The notes beneath the pieces are model-generated. The model made no database searches. It was not told the DNA's origin and saw only the letters and a program-made list of their open reading frames with translations. Shown here one piece after another: positions 17,608-27,844 of a stretch of DNA of 64,000 bases. Position numbers and translations under genes: made by a program. This stretch comes from Shewanella livingstonensis (GTDB taxonomy: Bacteria; Pseudomonadota; Gammaproteobacteria; Enterobacterales; Shewanellaceae): assembly GCF_003855395.1 (NCBI RefSeq), contig NZ_CP034015.1, forward strand, positions 1,188,001 through 1,252,000. Direction: 5' to 3'. Position 1 is the stretch's first letter; each line of letters starts with the position of its first letter.

Positions 17608-19821
17608 ATGACAGCACGTATTCAAGTAGGTGGATTACAAATAGCGCAAGCATTGTGGCAGCTGGTCGACAGTGATATTTGCCCAGGTACTGGCATTGAC
17701 TCTGCAACCTTTTGGGCAAAATTTGAGGACATTATTAGCGAATTTTCTCCGGTTAATGTGAAGCTATTAGAAAAAAGACAACAACTACAACAGCAAATTG
17801 ATCAATGGCATATTGAGCATCCCACCAAAGATTTTGACCCTGCAACATATAAAGCTTTTCTGTCTGAAATAGGTTACCTGGTGCCTGAGGGTGAGGCTTT
17901 TCAAATTCGCACTGAAAACGTTGACCATGAAATTGCCGCGCAAGCGGGACCACAGCTTGTAGTGCCGGTTAAAAATGCGCGCTTTGCGCTTAACGCTGCC
18001 AATGCTCGTTGGGGCAGCCTGTATGATGCACTATATGGTACTGACGCGATATCTGAAGAAGGTGGCGCGGAGCTAACGAAACAGTACAACCCGCTACGCG
18101 GCAGCAAAGTTATCGCTTTTGCCAAACAGCACTTAGATACCGCTTCGCCTTTAGCACAAGGCAGCCATGCCGATGTGACCCGTTATTACATCGACGCAGG
18201 TGTGTTACGGATGCAATTAACAGACGGCTCGATTACCACTTTAGCCCAAACCGACAAGTGTGTGGGTTACCAGGGTAGTGCCGATGCACCCAGTGCTATT
18301 TTGTTAGTGAATAATGGTCTGCATATCGAAATTCAAATAGACCCAAGCAGTGTAATTGGTGGCAGCGATCGCGCTGGCGTTAAAGACTTACTGGTTGAAG
18401 CCGCTGTTACCACCATTATGGACTGTGAGGACTCTGTCGCCGCAGTGGATGCTGAAGACAAGGTTGAAATTTATCGCAATTGGTTAGGTTTGATGCAAGG
18501 TAACTTATCTGCTTCGCTGACTAAAAATGGTAAAGAGATCGTTAGAGAACTCAATGATGATCGCGTCTATACCGCTGCTATTGCCAACCAGAGAGCCAAC
18601 CAGAATGCAGATTTAGAAACAGTTACGTTACCCGGCAGAAGTTTGCTATTTGTGCGTAATGTGGGTCACTTGATGACCATTGATGCTGTGCTGGATAAAA
18701 ATGGCAACCAAGTACCTGAAGGGATACTTGATGGCATGATCACTGTGTTTGCTGCGATGCACGACCTTAAAGGTAACAATAATGGTCGTAGTAATAGTCG
18801 CAAAGGTTCGGTGAATATTGTAAAACCTAAAATGCATGGCCCTGAAGAAGTGCAATTTACCTGTGACCTGTTTACCAAGATAGAAGATGCGCTCAATCTT
18901 CCGCGTAATACGATTAAGGTCGGCATTATGGATGAAGAGCGCAGAACGACACTGAATTTAAAAGAGTGCATTAGGGCTGCTAAAGAGCGCGTGGTGTTTA
19001 TTAATACCGGCTTTCTTGACCGCACCGGTGATGAGCTGCATACCTCAATGTTAGCAGGCCCGTTTGTGCCTAAATCGGTGATGAAACAGCAAAAATGGAT
19101 CAGTGCTTACGAAGATTGGAATGTTGATATTGGGCTTGAATGTGGCTTACAAGGTCGCGCTCAAATCGGTAAAGGCATGTGGCCTATGCCAGATGAAATG
19201 GCCGCGATGCTTGAGCAAAAAGTGGCTCATCCTAAAGCGGGTGCAAACACCGCATGGGTGCCGTCGCCAAATGGTGCCGTGCTGCATTCTACGCATTATC
19301 ACCAAATTAATGTGGCAGACGTTCAGCAACACATTAAGCAACGTCCACGTGCTAGCATTGACAGTTTGTTGACCATTCCTTTACTTGCAGAAGGGGTAAC
19401 ACTCACCAATGAGCAAATTACTTTTGAACTAGAAAATAATTCTCAGGGTATTTTGGGGTATGTTGTGCGCTGGATTGATCAAGGTGTGGGCTGCTCAAAA
19501 GTGCCTGATATTAATAATGTCGGCTTGATGGAAGACAGAGCAACCTTACGAATTTCATCGCAATATTTAGCTAATTGGCTTGAACATGACCTATGCAGTG
19601 AAGCGCAAGTGATGGCGGCGTTGAAAAAAATGGCTGCGGTGGTCGATACTCAAAATGCTGGTGATCCGCTGTACACTAATATGGCACCTCACTTTGACGG
19701 CATCGCCTTTAAAGCAGCATGCGATCTGATTTTTAAGGGCAAATCTCAACCTTCTGGTTACACTGAGCCTTTGCTACATGCTTATCGAATTCTAGCTAAA
19801 ACTAAAGCTAAAGCAGGTTAA
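17608..19821 (+). CDS. glcB: Malate synthase G
   Basis: Condenses glyoxylate with acetyl-CoA to malate, the second glyoxylate-shunt enzyme. At 737 residues it is the monomeric G isoform rather than the shorter AceB (A isoform, about 530). Family landmarks are seen: N-terminal [20 protein letters not shown], the Mg-site region [18 protein letters not shown] near 270-288, and [20 protein letters not shown] near the C-terminus. The ATG follows AGGTAGGGAT. Having glcB beside aceA means the shunt is split between isoforms typical of different operons in E. coli. A terminator follows at 19870. Confidence 0.95.
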   Translation: MTARIQVGGLQIAQALWQLVDSDICPGTGIDSATFWAKFEDIISEFSPVNVKLLEKRQQLQQQIDQWHIEHPTKDFDPATYKAFLSEIGYLVPEGEAFQIRTENVDHEIAAQAGPQLVVPVKNARFALNAANARWGSLYDALYGTDAISEEGGAELTKQYNPLRGSKVIAFAKQHLDTASPLAQGSHADVTRYYIDAGVLRMQLTDGSITTLAQTDKCVGYQGSADAPSAILLVNNGLHIEIQIDPSSVIGGSDRAGVKDLLVEAAVTTIMDCEDSVAAVDAEDKVEIYRNWLGLMQGNLSASLTKNGKEIVRELNDDRVYTAAIANQRANQNADLETVTLPGRSLLFVRNVGHLMTIDAVLDKNGNQVPEGILDGMITVFAAMHDLKGNNNGRSNSRKGSVNIVKPKMHGPEEVQFTCDLFTKIEDALNLPRNTIKVGIMDEERRTTLNLKECIRAAKERVVFINTGFLDRTGDELHTSMLAGPFVPKSVMKQQKWISAYEDWNVDIGLECGLQGRAQIGKGMWPMPDEMAAMLEQKVAHPKAGANTAWVPSPNGAVLHSTHYHQINVADVQQHIKQRPRASIDSLLTIPLLAEGVTLTNEQITFELENNSQGILGYVVRWIDQGVGCSKVPDINNVGLMEDRATLRISSQYLANWLEHDLCSEAQVMAALKKMAAVVDTQNAGDPLYTNMAPHFDGIAFKAACDLIFKGKSQPSGYTEPLLHAYRILAKTKAKAG

Positions 19822-19869
19822 TCAGTATCGTTAATACTGGCTTTAAGCCTATGTAGTCACGCAATAAAT

Positions 19870-19903
19870 AAGCCTTGATCTTGCAAAGATTAGGGCTTTT
19901 TTT
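19870..19903 (+). terminator. Terminator of glcB
   Basis: AAGCC...GGCTT imperfect stem closing on a loop of CTTGCAAAG, followed by a run of T, about 48 bp after the glcB stop. Confidence 0.7.
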
Positions 19904-20097
19904 GTGGTTATTTTTTAGTTGGTGTAAGAGTGATGTCAGAGTAAATTTTTAAAGTACTAGCTAGCCTACGGGGTTTTGAACAGATTGTTTGGCCGATTTA
20001 TTTCAGACATCGTTAGATACAAAGCTTTTAAGTGTGGGTCTCATTTATGATTGTTTTCAAAGCCAGATTAAGCGAGGCTATATAAAACTGACTAGAG

Positions 20098-20832
20098 ATG
20101 AGCCTGATGAAATATTCGTTATTTGCTTTGGGGTTACTGTTTAGTAGCCAGACTCTTTTTGCTATGGATGTTGAATATACTGCAACGCCTATCGATATTG
20201 ATGGGGTTGCTGACTCTGCCTGGCAGCAAGCGAAGTGGCATACGATGCCGTATTTAATGGATGGAGTATTGCCCGACTCTGCGAGTGATTTTAGCGGTCA
20301 ATATAAATTACTGTGGGATGAGCACTATTTGTATCTGCAAGCTGAAATTACCGATGATGTATTGCTTGATACCCATGCCGACCCAACGGTGAATTATTGG
20401 GATGATGACACTCTGGAAGTGTTTATTGATAGCGATGCTTCTGGTGGCGACCATCAATTTAATCACAGTGCATTTGCTTACCATATTGGCTTAGATAATC
20501 AGGCGGCTGATTATGGCCCAGACAAACAAGCTCATTTGTATACGTCGCACTTAAAGAGCCGTTGGCAGCGCAGTAGTGAGGCGCCTTATAATGTGATTTG
20601 GGAGGTCGCGATTAAGCTGTATCCTAATGATTTTAAACAAGGCCAAGAAGATAAGCCTTTACTGCTAACACCAAATAAAGTGATCGGTTTTATGCTCGCC
20701 TATTGTGATAATGACGGCAGCCCATTAAGAGAGCATTTTATGGGTTCTCATGACATTACTCCGGTTAACGGTGACAAAAACAGAGGGTTTATTGATGCCA
20801 GTGTGTTTGGCAAAATAACCCTGAAACGCTAG
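20098..20832 (+). CDS. Secreted CBM9-like carbohydrate-binding protein
   Basis: 244 residues with a signal peptide (MSLMKYSLFALGLLFSSQTLFA, cleavage near 22). The mature part matches the family 9-like sugar-binding fold: IDIDGVADSAWQQAKW at the start, then YKLLWDEHYLYLQAEITDD, then YWDDDTLEVFIDSDASGG. It probably binds glycans in the periplasm or at the surface; no catalytic domain is attached. An alternative start at 20107 would drop three residues. The TAG stop lies inside the CTAG of a MITE-end sequence (20829-20860), so an insertion event sits exactly on the gene's end. Confidence 0.8.
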   Translation: MSLMKYSLFALGLLFSSQTLFAMDVEYTATPIDIDGVADSAWQQAKWHTMPYLMDGVLPDSASDFSGQYKLLWDEHYLYLQAEITDDVLLDTHADPTVNYWDDDTLEVFIDSDASGGDHQFNHSAFAYHIGLDNQAADYGPDKQAHLYTSHLKSRWQRSSEAPYNVIWEVAIKLYPNDFKQGQEDKPLLLTPNKVIGFMLAYCDNDGSPLREHFMGSHDITPVNGDKNRGFIDASVFGKITLKR

Positions 20833-20860
20833 GGCCTGTTGATCTTTCAAGGTTGTTTGT
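20829..20860 (-). mobile_element. Solo end of the CTAG-targeting MITE
   Basis: CTAGGGCCTGTTGATCTTT followed by CAAGG, identical over 24 bp to the right end of the complete MITE at 53723-53991, then diverging after about 32 bp. Only one end is present, so this is a deletion remnant. The CTAG includes the stop codon of the CBM9-like gene. Confidence 0.7.
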
Positions 20861-20897
20861 GCGTTTAATCGATTTTAATTACCAATAGGCGAAACGG

Positions 20898-21368
20898 ATG
20901 CCCGATTCAAGCAACACTATTGCAGCTCAACAATGGCGGCATGCCGATCCTTTTATTATGATCTGGACTGTTAGCCCAGATCAGATTGATCATTATCAAC
21001 ATGCCAACAATGTCGCGTATGTGAGCCAATTAGAGCAAACCTCCTGGGCACATTCTAATGCGCTTGGGTTAACGATTGAGCAATATATCGCGTTAGATAG
21101 GGGCATGGCGATTAGCCGTCATGAGATTAATTATTTGGCTGCGGCTTATCTTAATGATGTCATCGATTGTGCCACCTGGATTGTGGAGTGCGATGGCAGG
21201 CTGAAACTGGCGCGCCATTTTGAGTTTATTCGCCGCAGTGATGGTGTGTCTTTACTCACGGCACGCACCGAGTTTGTGTGTATTGCTTTGTCTAGCGGCC
21301 GCCCAAAACGAATGCCCGAAATATTTGCCGATATTTATGGCCGAGCTAACATTCAGATTAACGAGTAG
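20898..21368 (+). CDS. Acyl-CoA thioesterase, hotdog fold
   Basis: 156 residues of the 4HBT/YbgC-like family, cytoplasmic, hydrolysing acyl-CoA or related thioesters. The catalytic Asp region reads DQIDHYQHANNVAYVSQLEQ near residues 32-51, followed by the central helix with WAHSNALGL, and strands SRHEINYLAAAYLNDVIDCA. The ATG follows AGGCG. It is 65 bp after the CBM9-like gene across the MITE remnant; co-transcription is possible. Substrate unknown. Confidence 0.82.
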   Translation: MPDSSNTIAAQQWRHADPFIMIWTVSPDQIDHYQHANNVAYVSQLEQTSWAHSNALGLTIEQYIALDRGMAISRHEINYLAAAYLNDVIDCATWIVECDGRLKLARHFEFIRRSDGVSLLTARTEFVCIALSSGRPKRMPEIFADIYGRANIQINE

Positions 21369-21483
21369 CATTCAGATTAGCGAGTAGGATCACAGTGTAG
21401 CGGTGTGCTTATTAGTTAAGGTTGTTAGCGTAACGTTTTACTTTTGACTAGTATTTAACCTATGTGAGTTAAGGAGATAGACC

Positions 21484-21906
21484 ATGAATGTGCGTGATAT
21501 TATGACCCCTAATCCGGTGTGTATTAGCCATGAGGCGAGCCTTAAAGATGCGCATCTGTTAATGCAAAGCCGAAATGTGCGTCATTTGCCGGTGATCAGT
21601 GAATCTACTGGTGAGTTTATTGGCATGCTGACACATAAAAAGATGATTGCGATGGTATTAACCATGCTTAATAAATATGGCCAAGGGGCACTTGATCGAA
21701 AAGAGCGTTACACCCCAATTGCCGAGGTGATGGATACTCAAGTGCAAAAGCTTGGATTAGATGAACCGTTAACCATTGTGGTGCAATATTTTATCGATAA
21801 CAAATTAGGCTGCTTGCCTGTGGTCGATGAGCAAAACCAGGTATTAGGGATTGTCACCTCGTCTGATTTTGTCAAACTGTGCCAGCGTTTATTGCTACAA
21901 CAATAA
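21484..21906 (+). CDS. Tandem CBS-domain protein
   Basis: 140 residues made almost entirely of two CBS domains: the first begins VRDIMTPNPVCISHEASLKD with VRHLPVISESTGEFIGMLT; the second begins EVMDTQVQKL with NKLGCLPVVDEQNQVLGIVTSSDF. A pair of CBS domains forms a Bateman module that binds adenosyl nucleotides, acting as an energy or ligand sensor. No output domain is attached. Strong Shine-Dalgarno AAGGAGATAGACC precedes the ATG. Confidence 0.88.
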   Translation: MNVRDIMTPNPVCISHEASLKDAHLLMQSRNVRHLPVISESTGEFIGMLTHKKMIAMVLTMLNKYGQGALDRKERYTPIAEVMDTQVQKLGLDEPLTIVVQYFIDNKLGCLPVVDEQNQVLGIVTSSDFVKLCQRLLLQQ

Positions 21907-21998
21907 ACGCCAGCTGGCTTTGATGATTATTTGAGGCGTTGTGAGTGTAAGCGCTTGAGTTGTCACGTTAGCGTAATACCATTAATAGCGGATGCCTT

Positions 21999-23192
21999 TT
22001 ATTGTAATGACGCGACAATCTCACGGAAAAACGCGATGGTTTCATGCTTTGATATTAGGCTATCTTGAAAGCCTAAATCGGCACTGTTTTTTACAATAAC
22101 CACATTATGTTGTTGATTCACATAGATATATTGCCCATAAACCCCAACACAAAAGAATTCCCCTTGCTGTGCTTGTGGTGGTAACCAAATTTGGTAGCCG
22201 TAGCCGAGTTTGTCTTTTTGCGGTTTAAGGTATTCAGCTTGTGGTGTGGTGGCGGCTTTTATCCACTCTGCCGAGACGATTTGCTTGCCGTTAAAGTCAC
22301 CATTGTTTAGCAATAAACGGCCAAAGCGGGCGTAATCACGGGTAGTGACATTTAAGCCGCCTAATGCAAATTCAGCGCCTTGAGAGTCGGTTAGCCAAAA
22401 CGCATCGCTTTCCATGCCGATGGTATTCCACAGGTTTTGTTGGATCAGTTCGACTAATGATTTTCCGCTTACACGCCTGAGGATCATGCTAATTACGTGG
22501 GTGTCCATGCTGACATAATGAAAGACTTTACCTGGCTCAGATTCATTCACCAGTTCACTGGTCATGTCGTCTAACGAGCCACCAATGGCCAGCACTCGAC
22601 CCATTTTGTTAATGTCAGAATTAAAGTCTAGATAGTCTTCGTTCCACTTAACCCCAGACGACATTTGCAGTACGTGTTTAACTTTAACGTTGCCATACCC
22701 AGATTTAGCAAGCTCTGGCAGATAAAAGCCGACTGTTTTGTCGATATCAATGTTGCCAGCATCGACTTGCATACCAAATAATATCGACACAAAGGATTTG
22801 GCCATCGACCACGAAATCCGTTTGTCGTCACTTTGGGTACCTAAATAGTATTGCTCGAAGGTGATGTTGTCGTCTTTAAGCACTAACAATGCGGTTGTTG
22901 CCCTGCGCGCTAAAAACGCATCGCTATTAGTGACTTTGTCTCGGTAGGTGAAAGAGTCTGGCAAGGCTTTTGGTTCGACGCCAAATACATAAGGTTGACC
23001 TTGGTGAACAATTTTTTTGTTGAAAAACACGTCATTCATGTGGGAAAAGTTATTCACGATGAGTGCTTCATCAAACAAGCTGATGACGCTGTATAAGCGG
23101 TTTGCGCTTTGCCAATTAAATGCCAGTAAGATAACGGCAATGGTGATAAGAGCTATAAAAGAGCCTTTGATGAACTTGAGCAAAGTCGACAT
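21999..23192 (-). CDS. Membrane-anchored serine hydrolase (beta-lactamase-like)
   Basis: 397 residues. An N-terminal hydrophobic segment (FIALITIAVILLAFNW) acts as signal anchor. The class C beta-lactamase/esterase-type catalytic domain follows, with the SxxK serine in SWSMAKSFVSILFG near 130. A Tyr in FHYVSMDTH near 225 could be the second catalytic motif. Likely periplasmic hydrolase (esterase or peptidase); substrate unknown. I start at the ATG at 23192, after GGAAACACTC; an in-frame TTG at 23204 is less likely. Transcribed toward the CBS gene and convergent with it. Confidence 0.82.
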   Translation of the reverse strand: MSTLLKFIKGSFIALITIAVILLAFNWQSANRLYSVISLFDEALIVNNFSHMNDVFFNKKIVHQGQPYVFGVEPKALPDSFTYRDKVTNSDAFLARRATTALLVLKDDNITFEQYYLGTQSDDKRISWSMAKSFVSILFGMQVDAGNIDIDKTVGFYLPELAKSGYGNVKVKHVLQMSSGVKWNEDYLDFNSDINKMGRVLAIGGSLDDMTSELVNESEPGKVFHYVSMDTHVISMILRRVSGKSLVELIQQNLWNTIGMESDAFWLTDSQGAEFALGGLNVTTRDYARFGRLLLNNGDFNGKQIVSAEWIKAATTPQAEYLKPQKDKLGYGYQIWLPPQAQQGEFFCVGVYGQYIYVNQQHNVVIVKNSADLGFQDSLISKHETIAFFREIVASLQ

Positions 23193-23759
23193 GAGTGTTT
23201 CCAAATAGCGTAGGCGTTAACAATAACCTAATGTTATCGAGACTATAAATCAAATAGTTAACGAGTTTGTTATGGCTACCTCTGGGAATGGTACGCCCTG
23301 TGTTGAATGGCTAACAAGACTCTCGGCATTAGGTTGTTGTTAATCAAAAACAGCCATTAGATTTACCATTACTTGTGTTAATTTCCGTGAGTCCTAAAAC
23401 CGCTGTTTTGTTTATTCTCGGTGTTATTTACTTTGCTGCCATTGGCCTATCAGTTAGAACAACTGTTTTAATTAACATTTTTACAACTTAATGGTTACGA
23501 GTTTATCTATTGCTAAAGTAGGTGGTGGCGACATAGCTTACATTACATGTAATGTATTTCATTGAAAAATATCATTAATTTTTTGTTTCGGGTTTATTTT
23601 AACATTTTATTATTTTAGAGTATGCGCCGCTAGGAAAGCACGTTGGCCAACATTACGGTTAGGCCACGGTTGAGTTAAAGGATTAACCCTTTTGGTTAAC
23701 CCACTCTATTTATCTGCTTGAATCACCTAGTGTAAAATAATCAAATTAAGGAATGATTG
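23193..23759. other. Divergent intergenic region with palindrome
   Basis: About 570 bp between the serine hydrolase and the porin, which are transcribed away from each other. It holds a perfect 18-bp palindrome (23539-23556). I see no small gene in it. Confidence 0.45.
23539..23556. promoter_or_regulatory. Perfect 18-bp palindrome upstream of the porin gene
   Basis: TACATTACATGTAATGTA is its own reverse complement. It lies about 204 bp upstream of the porin ATG. The dyad and length fit a dimeric repressor or activator operator; the binding protein is not known. Confidence 0.5.
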
Positions 23760-24509
23760 ATGAAAAACGTGACTGCATTAGCATTAGTATTAGGTTTTAC
23801 TGCTTTACCTGTTATGGCTGCACAAGATGCGCCATTTCACCACGAAGCGGGTCTAGGATATTCTGCTAATACTGAAGAGTTCGGTGATGGACAATGGGAT
23901 CTAAACTACCGTTTTTATCTTGACTCAGTATCACAAGAAAAAGGCCCATATGCATTAAATGGCTTTTTAGCACAATCTACTAATGTTGGCGCTAGCTATT
24001 CAATAATTGATGATGCTGACCTTGATATTTTCAATGTCGATGGCACATATGTTTTCGATTCTAAGTGGTTTGTTGGCGCGGCAATCCAACGTTATGATGC
24101 TGGTGCTTTCGATACTGATACTTACAAACTTGATGTAGGTTATTACTTCAACGACAGCTCAAAAGTTGCTGCATTCTATGTTGATGGTAGCGATATTGAT
24201 TCTATCTATGGTCTTGAAGCGCGTAGCTTTATCGATCTTAAAAGCACTACAGGTATCGATTTAGGTGCGATGTGGACTCATACTGATGATGACGATATGT
24301 TTAACGTAAACGCTGACTGGTATGTAACTAAAGCATGGTCTGTGGGTTTAGGTTATGACGATAATGGTTCAGACGATAACTTTACCGCCAAAACAGCTTA
24401 CTGGTTACGTATGTCAGATTCTTTTTCAGCGACTTTTGAGCTAGCAAAAGTACTTGATTCTGACGTAGACGGTTTATTTGTTGGTGTGGGTGTTGTTGGT
24501 CGTTTCTAA
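23760..24509 (+). CDS. Outer-membrane porin-like beta-barrel
   Basis: 249-residue precursor: signal peptide MKNVTALALVLGFTALPVMA (cleaved near 20), then beta-strand-rich sequence with many aromatic-flanked repeats (AAFYVDGSDIDSIYGLEARS; NADWYVTKAWSVGLGYDDN) and a C-terminal Phe in VGVGVVGRF, expected of outer-membrane barrels. It resembles the uncharacterised 'putative porin' group in Shewanella. I choose the ATG at 23760 with AAGGA about 9 bp upstream. A good terminator follows. Channel specificity cannot be told. Confidence 0.78.
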   Translation: MKNVTALALVLGFTALPVMAAQDAPFHHEAGLGYSANTEEFGDGQWDLNYRFYLDSVSQEKGPYALNGFLAQSTNVGASYSIIDDADLDIFNVDGTYVFDSKWFVGAAIQRYDAGAFDTDTYKLDVGYYFNDSSKVAAFYVDGSDIDSIYGLEARSFIDLKSTTGIDLGAMWTHTDDDDMFNVNADWYVTKAWSVGLGYDDNGSDDNFTAKTAYWLRMSDSFSATFELAKVLDSDVDGLFVGVGVVGRF

Positions 24510-24574
24510 GCTAAAAAATCTCTAATAAAATGTTATCAATAACCGCTTATTGATACAGATCCTCTCCCTTAAAG

Positions 24575-24606
24575 AAAGGAGCCTTAACCAGGCTCCTTTT
24601 TTATTT
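24575..24606 (+). terminator. Terminator of the porin gene
   Basis: AAAGGAGCC / GGCTCCTTT stem with a 6-nt loop and T-run, about 65 bp after the porin stop. Confidence 0.8.
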
Positions 24607-24668
24607 TTTATTATCTTTAATCATTGATGGTTGAGGCTATTCTTTCATCTTCAATAATTCACTGTCGC

Positions 24669-25205
24669 TTAAATCCGCTTAAAATCTTTGTCTATCATGT
24701 TACTCAGCAGTATTTGTCCTGCTTGGTTAACTCTAAACTCGCCATATCTAGCCTCTTCAAACTCTTCAGCTCGACCTTCTTGAAAGAAAAAAGCGTTGCT
24801 GGCCAGTTTGACCCTGCCGTCACGAACACGGTATTGGATCAGTCGCTGTGCTGGTGTTAACGCAGCGCCGTGGTAGATGCCATCGAACTGAGCGATGTGG
24901 TTATTGTCGAGTGTGACAATAAAAAAGCCATCATGGTTATTTGGCTTGTTTGAGAGTTGATCAACTGACTGGCTAACGACTCGGGCAATGTCGTAATTTA
25001 ATGCCATGTAATCGCCTTGCATTAACGACCTCGGATCGACCGGCGCGAGTTCAAACAGGATTATTTCGCCATTAGCCAACAGCTGTTCTTGCTGAAAAAT
25101 CTTGTAGTTAATACCGGCGAGTATCCACAATGCTGCGATAATAGCCCAAAGTGACCGCTGACTTAGCTGGCGTGAATTGAGCGACGCCATAGTATTTAAT
25201 TCCAT
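24669..25205 (-). CDS. GDYXXLXY-domain membrane protein
   Basis: 178 residues, last of a three-gene operon with DUF2157 and DUF4401. It has one N-terminal membrane helix (SLWAIIAALWILAGINYKIF) and a periplasmic part with the name-giving motif GDYMALNYD (about 69-77), preceded by DPRSLMQ. Its ATG shares one base with the DUF4401 stop, so translation is coupled. The trio is conserved in many proteobacteria but has no established function. Confidence 0.85.
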   Translation of the reverse strand: MELNTMASLNSRQLSQRSLWAIIAALWILAGINYKIFQQEQLLANGEIILFELAPVDPRSLMQGDYMALNYDIARVVSQSVDQLSNKPNNHDGFFIVTLDNNHIAQFDGIYHGAALTPAQRLIQYRVRDGRVKLASNAFFFQEGRAEEFEEARYGEFRVNQAGQILLSNMIDKDFKRI

Positions 25206-26389
25206 TATGGTTGCTCCTTATTTTGTGCCGTTGTCGCGGTATTCATTGTTATTTCTGCTTCAGCTGTCTTGTTAGTATTCATGCTCATGGCAAATCTGAG
25301 CAGTAGTAGCACTATGCCGCTGGCCATTAACCACAATGACTTATCAAACAAGTCGATGTGGAGTGAATAATAATACATGCTGATAAAGGCGAGTAGGGCG
25401 CATACCGAAATGATGACTAATTTATGCTCGTTATAAAAATAACCTAGCAGTAGCATGAGTAGTGCTGCGCTTAATCCGCTCATGACGATGGACAGTAGAC
25501 CGATTAATATCGCCGTTAGGATAACCATTAACATGTCACGGGGACGCACAGTAACAACGTGATCGCGATTGCCATACTTAGTGCTATCGGTATTAGTATT
25601 GCTATTGGCATTAAAGTGGAGCTGGTTATAAATTTGATTCATCAACCATAGGGCTGATAACAAACTGATGACGATAGCTAAGTAATCACTGAGGCTAGAG
25701 CTTAGTGCCATGAGTACGTTGGGTAATTCCATCGTGTCGCCCATTTCAGATAACATGAAATTGGTGAGTAGTAGACTGATAGCAACGGCGTAACCTAACA
25801 TTCTGATGCGCTGGTAATGTTGTGGCCATCGATAAATTTGAGTCCAGATAAGCACTAAACTCAGCACCAATAATGGCAATATAAGTAGTGATAAATGGTT
25901 AATCACTAAGATGGCTAATAAGCTGGGCACCATGGCTAATGCCGCGACAAATTGGTTAGCTTTGTGGGGGATGACGAGCCAGTGTATGGCAAACGTGACC
26001 CCATAAATAACTGCTATGAGTGTTTCGTTGCTTGATTCTAAGCTTTCGAAGGTGCCAAAAAGCAGCATTATTTGTCCGCATAGGCTAAATGCAAATACCA
26101 TCTGCAGGATAAACTCTTGTCGATTTTCGCCTAACTTGTAATACGCTAAGCATCCGAGAGTGAGCGTGGTGCCAAAGCCTATAAATGATTCGGTTATATC
26201 ACTTACAGACGACACCCCCACCATCACAAACGCCAATAAGAATAGCGCTGCAATCCAACCGCCCAGCATTTGTGCGGCAATCATATACCAAGGGTTGGCT
26301 AACATAGATTCTGGTGCGGTATCTGTGTTTACCAAACCTTTATTGTGCAGTGAAAGCCATAATGTGTTGGATGATTTAATATTACTCAT
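25205..26389 (-). CDS. DUF4401 polytopic membrane protein
   Basis: 394 residues with roughly ten hydrophobic helices and a short cytoplasmic N-terminus. It is the middle gene of the DUF2157-DUF4401-GDYXXLXY operon. I start at the ATG at 26389, which overlaps the end of the DUF2157 gene by 8 bp (ATGAGTAA); an upstream in-frame codon at 26428 lies within the preceding gene. Function unknown; a membrane complex with its neighbours is a reasonable inference. Confidence 0.85.
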   Translation of the reverse strand: MSNIKSSNTLWLSLHNKGLVNTDTAPESMLANPWYMIAAQMLGGWIAALFLLAFVMVGVSSVSDITESFIGFGTTLTLGCLAYYKLGENRQEFILQMVFAFSLCGQIMLLFGTFESLESSNETLIAVIYGVTFAIHWLVIPHKANQFVAALAMVPSLLAILVINHLSLLILPLLVLSLVLIWTQIYRWPQHYQRIRMLGYAVAISLLLTNFMLSEMGDTMELPNVLMALSSSLSDYLAIVISLLSALWLMNQIYNQLHFNANSNTNTDSTKYGNRDHVVTVRPRDMLMVILTAILIGLLSIVMSGLSAALLMLLLGYFYNEHKLVIISVCALLAFISMYYYSLHIDLFDKSLWLMASGIVLLLLRFAMSMNTNKTAEAEITMNTATTAQNKEQP

Positions 26390-27512
26390 GAGCGGCTTCC
26401 TCACTGTTAAGCGTTGCCGTTTGAGCAAACTCTTTTTGTAATTGTTTTAGCCAATATAAACTGCCACTGGTTAGGCCTATAACCACCATTGCTATTAGAA
26501 AAAAGCCTCCAATGGGGTCGTGGCTATCAAGAAGCTCTCTTGAAAGTAGCGAGACAATCGCGGTGCTTATGCTGGTTAACACCAGTGTGAGTGGATATAA
26601 AGAGGGAGAGCGATAACGGTACCAAACAAATAAGCTGGTCAGAATGGCGAGGTAAAGCAGCGCATAATAGGCAATATGCTCACTGGAGTTGTAGTCATAG
26701 CTGAAGTCAAAAATAACCCACACGATTAGCCAGGTAAATGCACTTATACTAGCCAGTAAACTGGTTGCTTCTACCATGAGGCAGTTAAAGCGCAATTGTC
26801 CGCGCCATTGAAAGCTTTTCGCAAGGATAAATAGTAGGTGAATGGCTAAGTTAACTAAGCCAAAAATAGCAATTTGCTGGATGTCTTCGAGTAGAAAACT
26901 AAATACCGATGCAAAGGATTGCAGATATAGCCCTAAACTGACGTTGAGTAACACCACTATTAGTAACCACAACAGATCAAAACCTGCGATGTAAGCAAAG
27001 GGTAAAATGAGTACCGCCCAAATGGCGAATAATTGCCATGGGTCAGCGCCTGTTTGATAGGTTTGCCCTACTAACGCCAGTAATGCCCCAAGCATAATGC
27101 TGGCACCCAATAACATGGCGTTAGGCAGGTTCCAACCATAAATATTTGGGCTAGGCTGGCTTTGCTGAAAATGCGGCGTATGCTGATTATGTGGCAAACT
27201 GGATGGTAAAAGGTATTTTTTTTGTGTGTGATTAGCGAGATAAAATCCGCCAATAAACAGCGTGAATAGGGTTTCGACTATGGCAAATTTACTCAGATGC
27301 GATAGCGCATCCCAGTTAAACGCCATGAAAAATATCACACCGGCGCCCACTAATAACACCCCGAGATACAATAATAGATTGGCAATTAATTGCTGCCACT
27401 TGTTTGCATTGGGGTGAGGGTAGGCCTCTAACATTGCGGCCTTAAAGTTAGCGCGGTCTATCTTACCGTCTAAAAACCAATGCCATATAGTGGATCGTTT
27501 TTGCGTCATCAT
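26382..27512 (-). CDS. DUF2157 polytopic membrane protein
   Basis: About 376 residues. The cytoplasmic N-terminus (STIWHWFLDGKIDRANFKAAM) is followed by about ten membrane helices, including LIANLLLYLGVLLVGAGVIFF, as in DUF2157 proteins. It heads the operon. The start is uncertain: ATGs at 27512 and 27509 follow AAGGG, while a GTG at 27569 would add 19 residues without a Shine-Dalgarno. Function unknown. Confidence 0.82.
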   Translation of the reverse strand: MMTQKRSTIWHWFLDGKIDRANFKAAMLEAYPHPNANKWQQLIANLLLYLGVLLVGAGVIFFMAFNWDALSHLSKFAIVETLFTLFIGGFYLANHTQKKYLLPSSLPHNQHTPHFQQSQPSPNIYGWNLPNAMLLGASIMLGALLALVGQTYQTGADPWQLFAIWAVLILPFAYIAGFDLLWLLIVVLLNVSLGLYLQSFASVFSFLLEDIQQIAIFGLVNLAIHLLFILAKSFQWRGQLRFNCLMVEATSLLASISAFTWLIVWVIFDFSYDYNSSEHIAYYALLYLAILTSLFVWYRYRSPSLYPLTLVLTSISTAIVSLLSRELLDSHDPIGGFFLIAMVVIGLTSGSLYWLKQLQKEFAQTATLNSEEAAHE

Positions 27513-27844
27513 TCCCTTGTCCGTTATCCCTTTTATTGAATCAGTTGCAGCCAATACGTTTTCACTCACTAAGCTAAATGTAAACTAACGCTACTTATAT
27601 GCAATTAAAAGTCATATGCAATTAACATACATTGAAAATATCATACTGTATTTTAAATACAGACACTTAGATTTGCACTTAGATTTGCACTCAGCTTAAC
27701 ACTGATGCTTAGCGTCTATGATCAGTGTCTTTTCCCTGGCAAACGGTATCTTTCGGTGCGACTCACATTTATGATCGCCGCTATTGAGCATCTGGCTGGT
27801 ATTGCCTACAATAGCGCACGTTTTATTAACTACAGCACACGACA

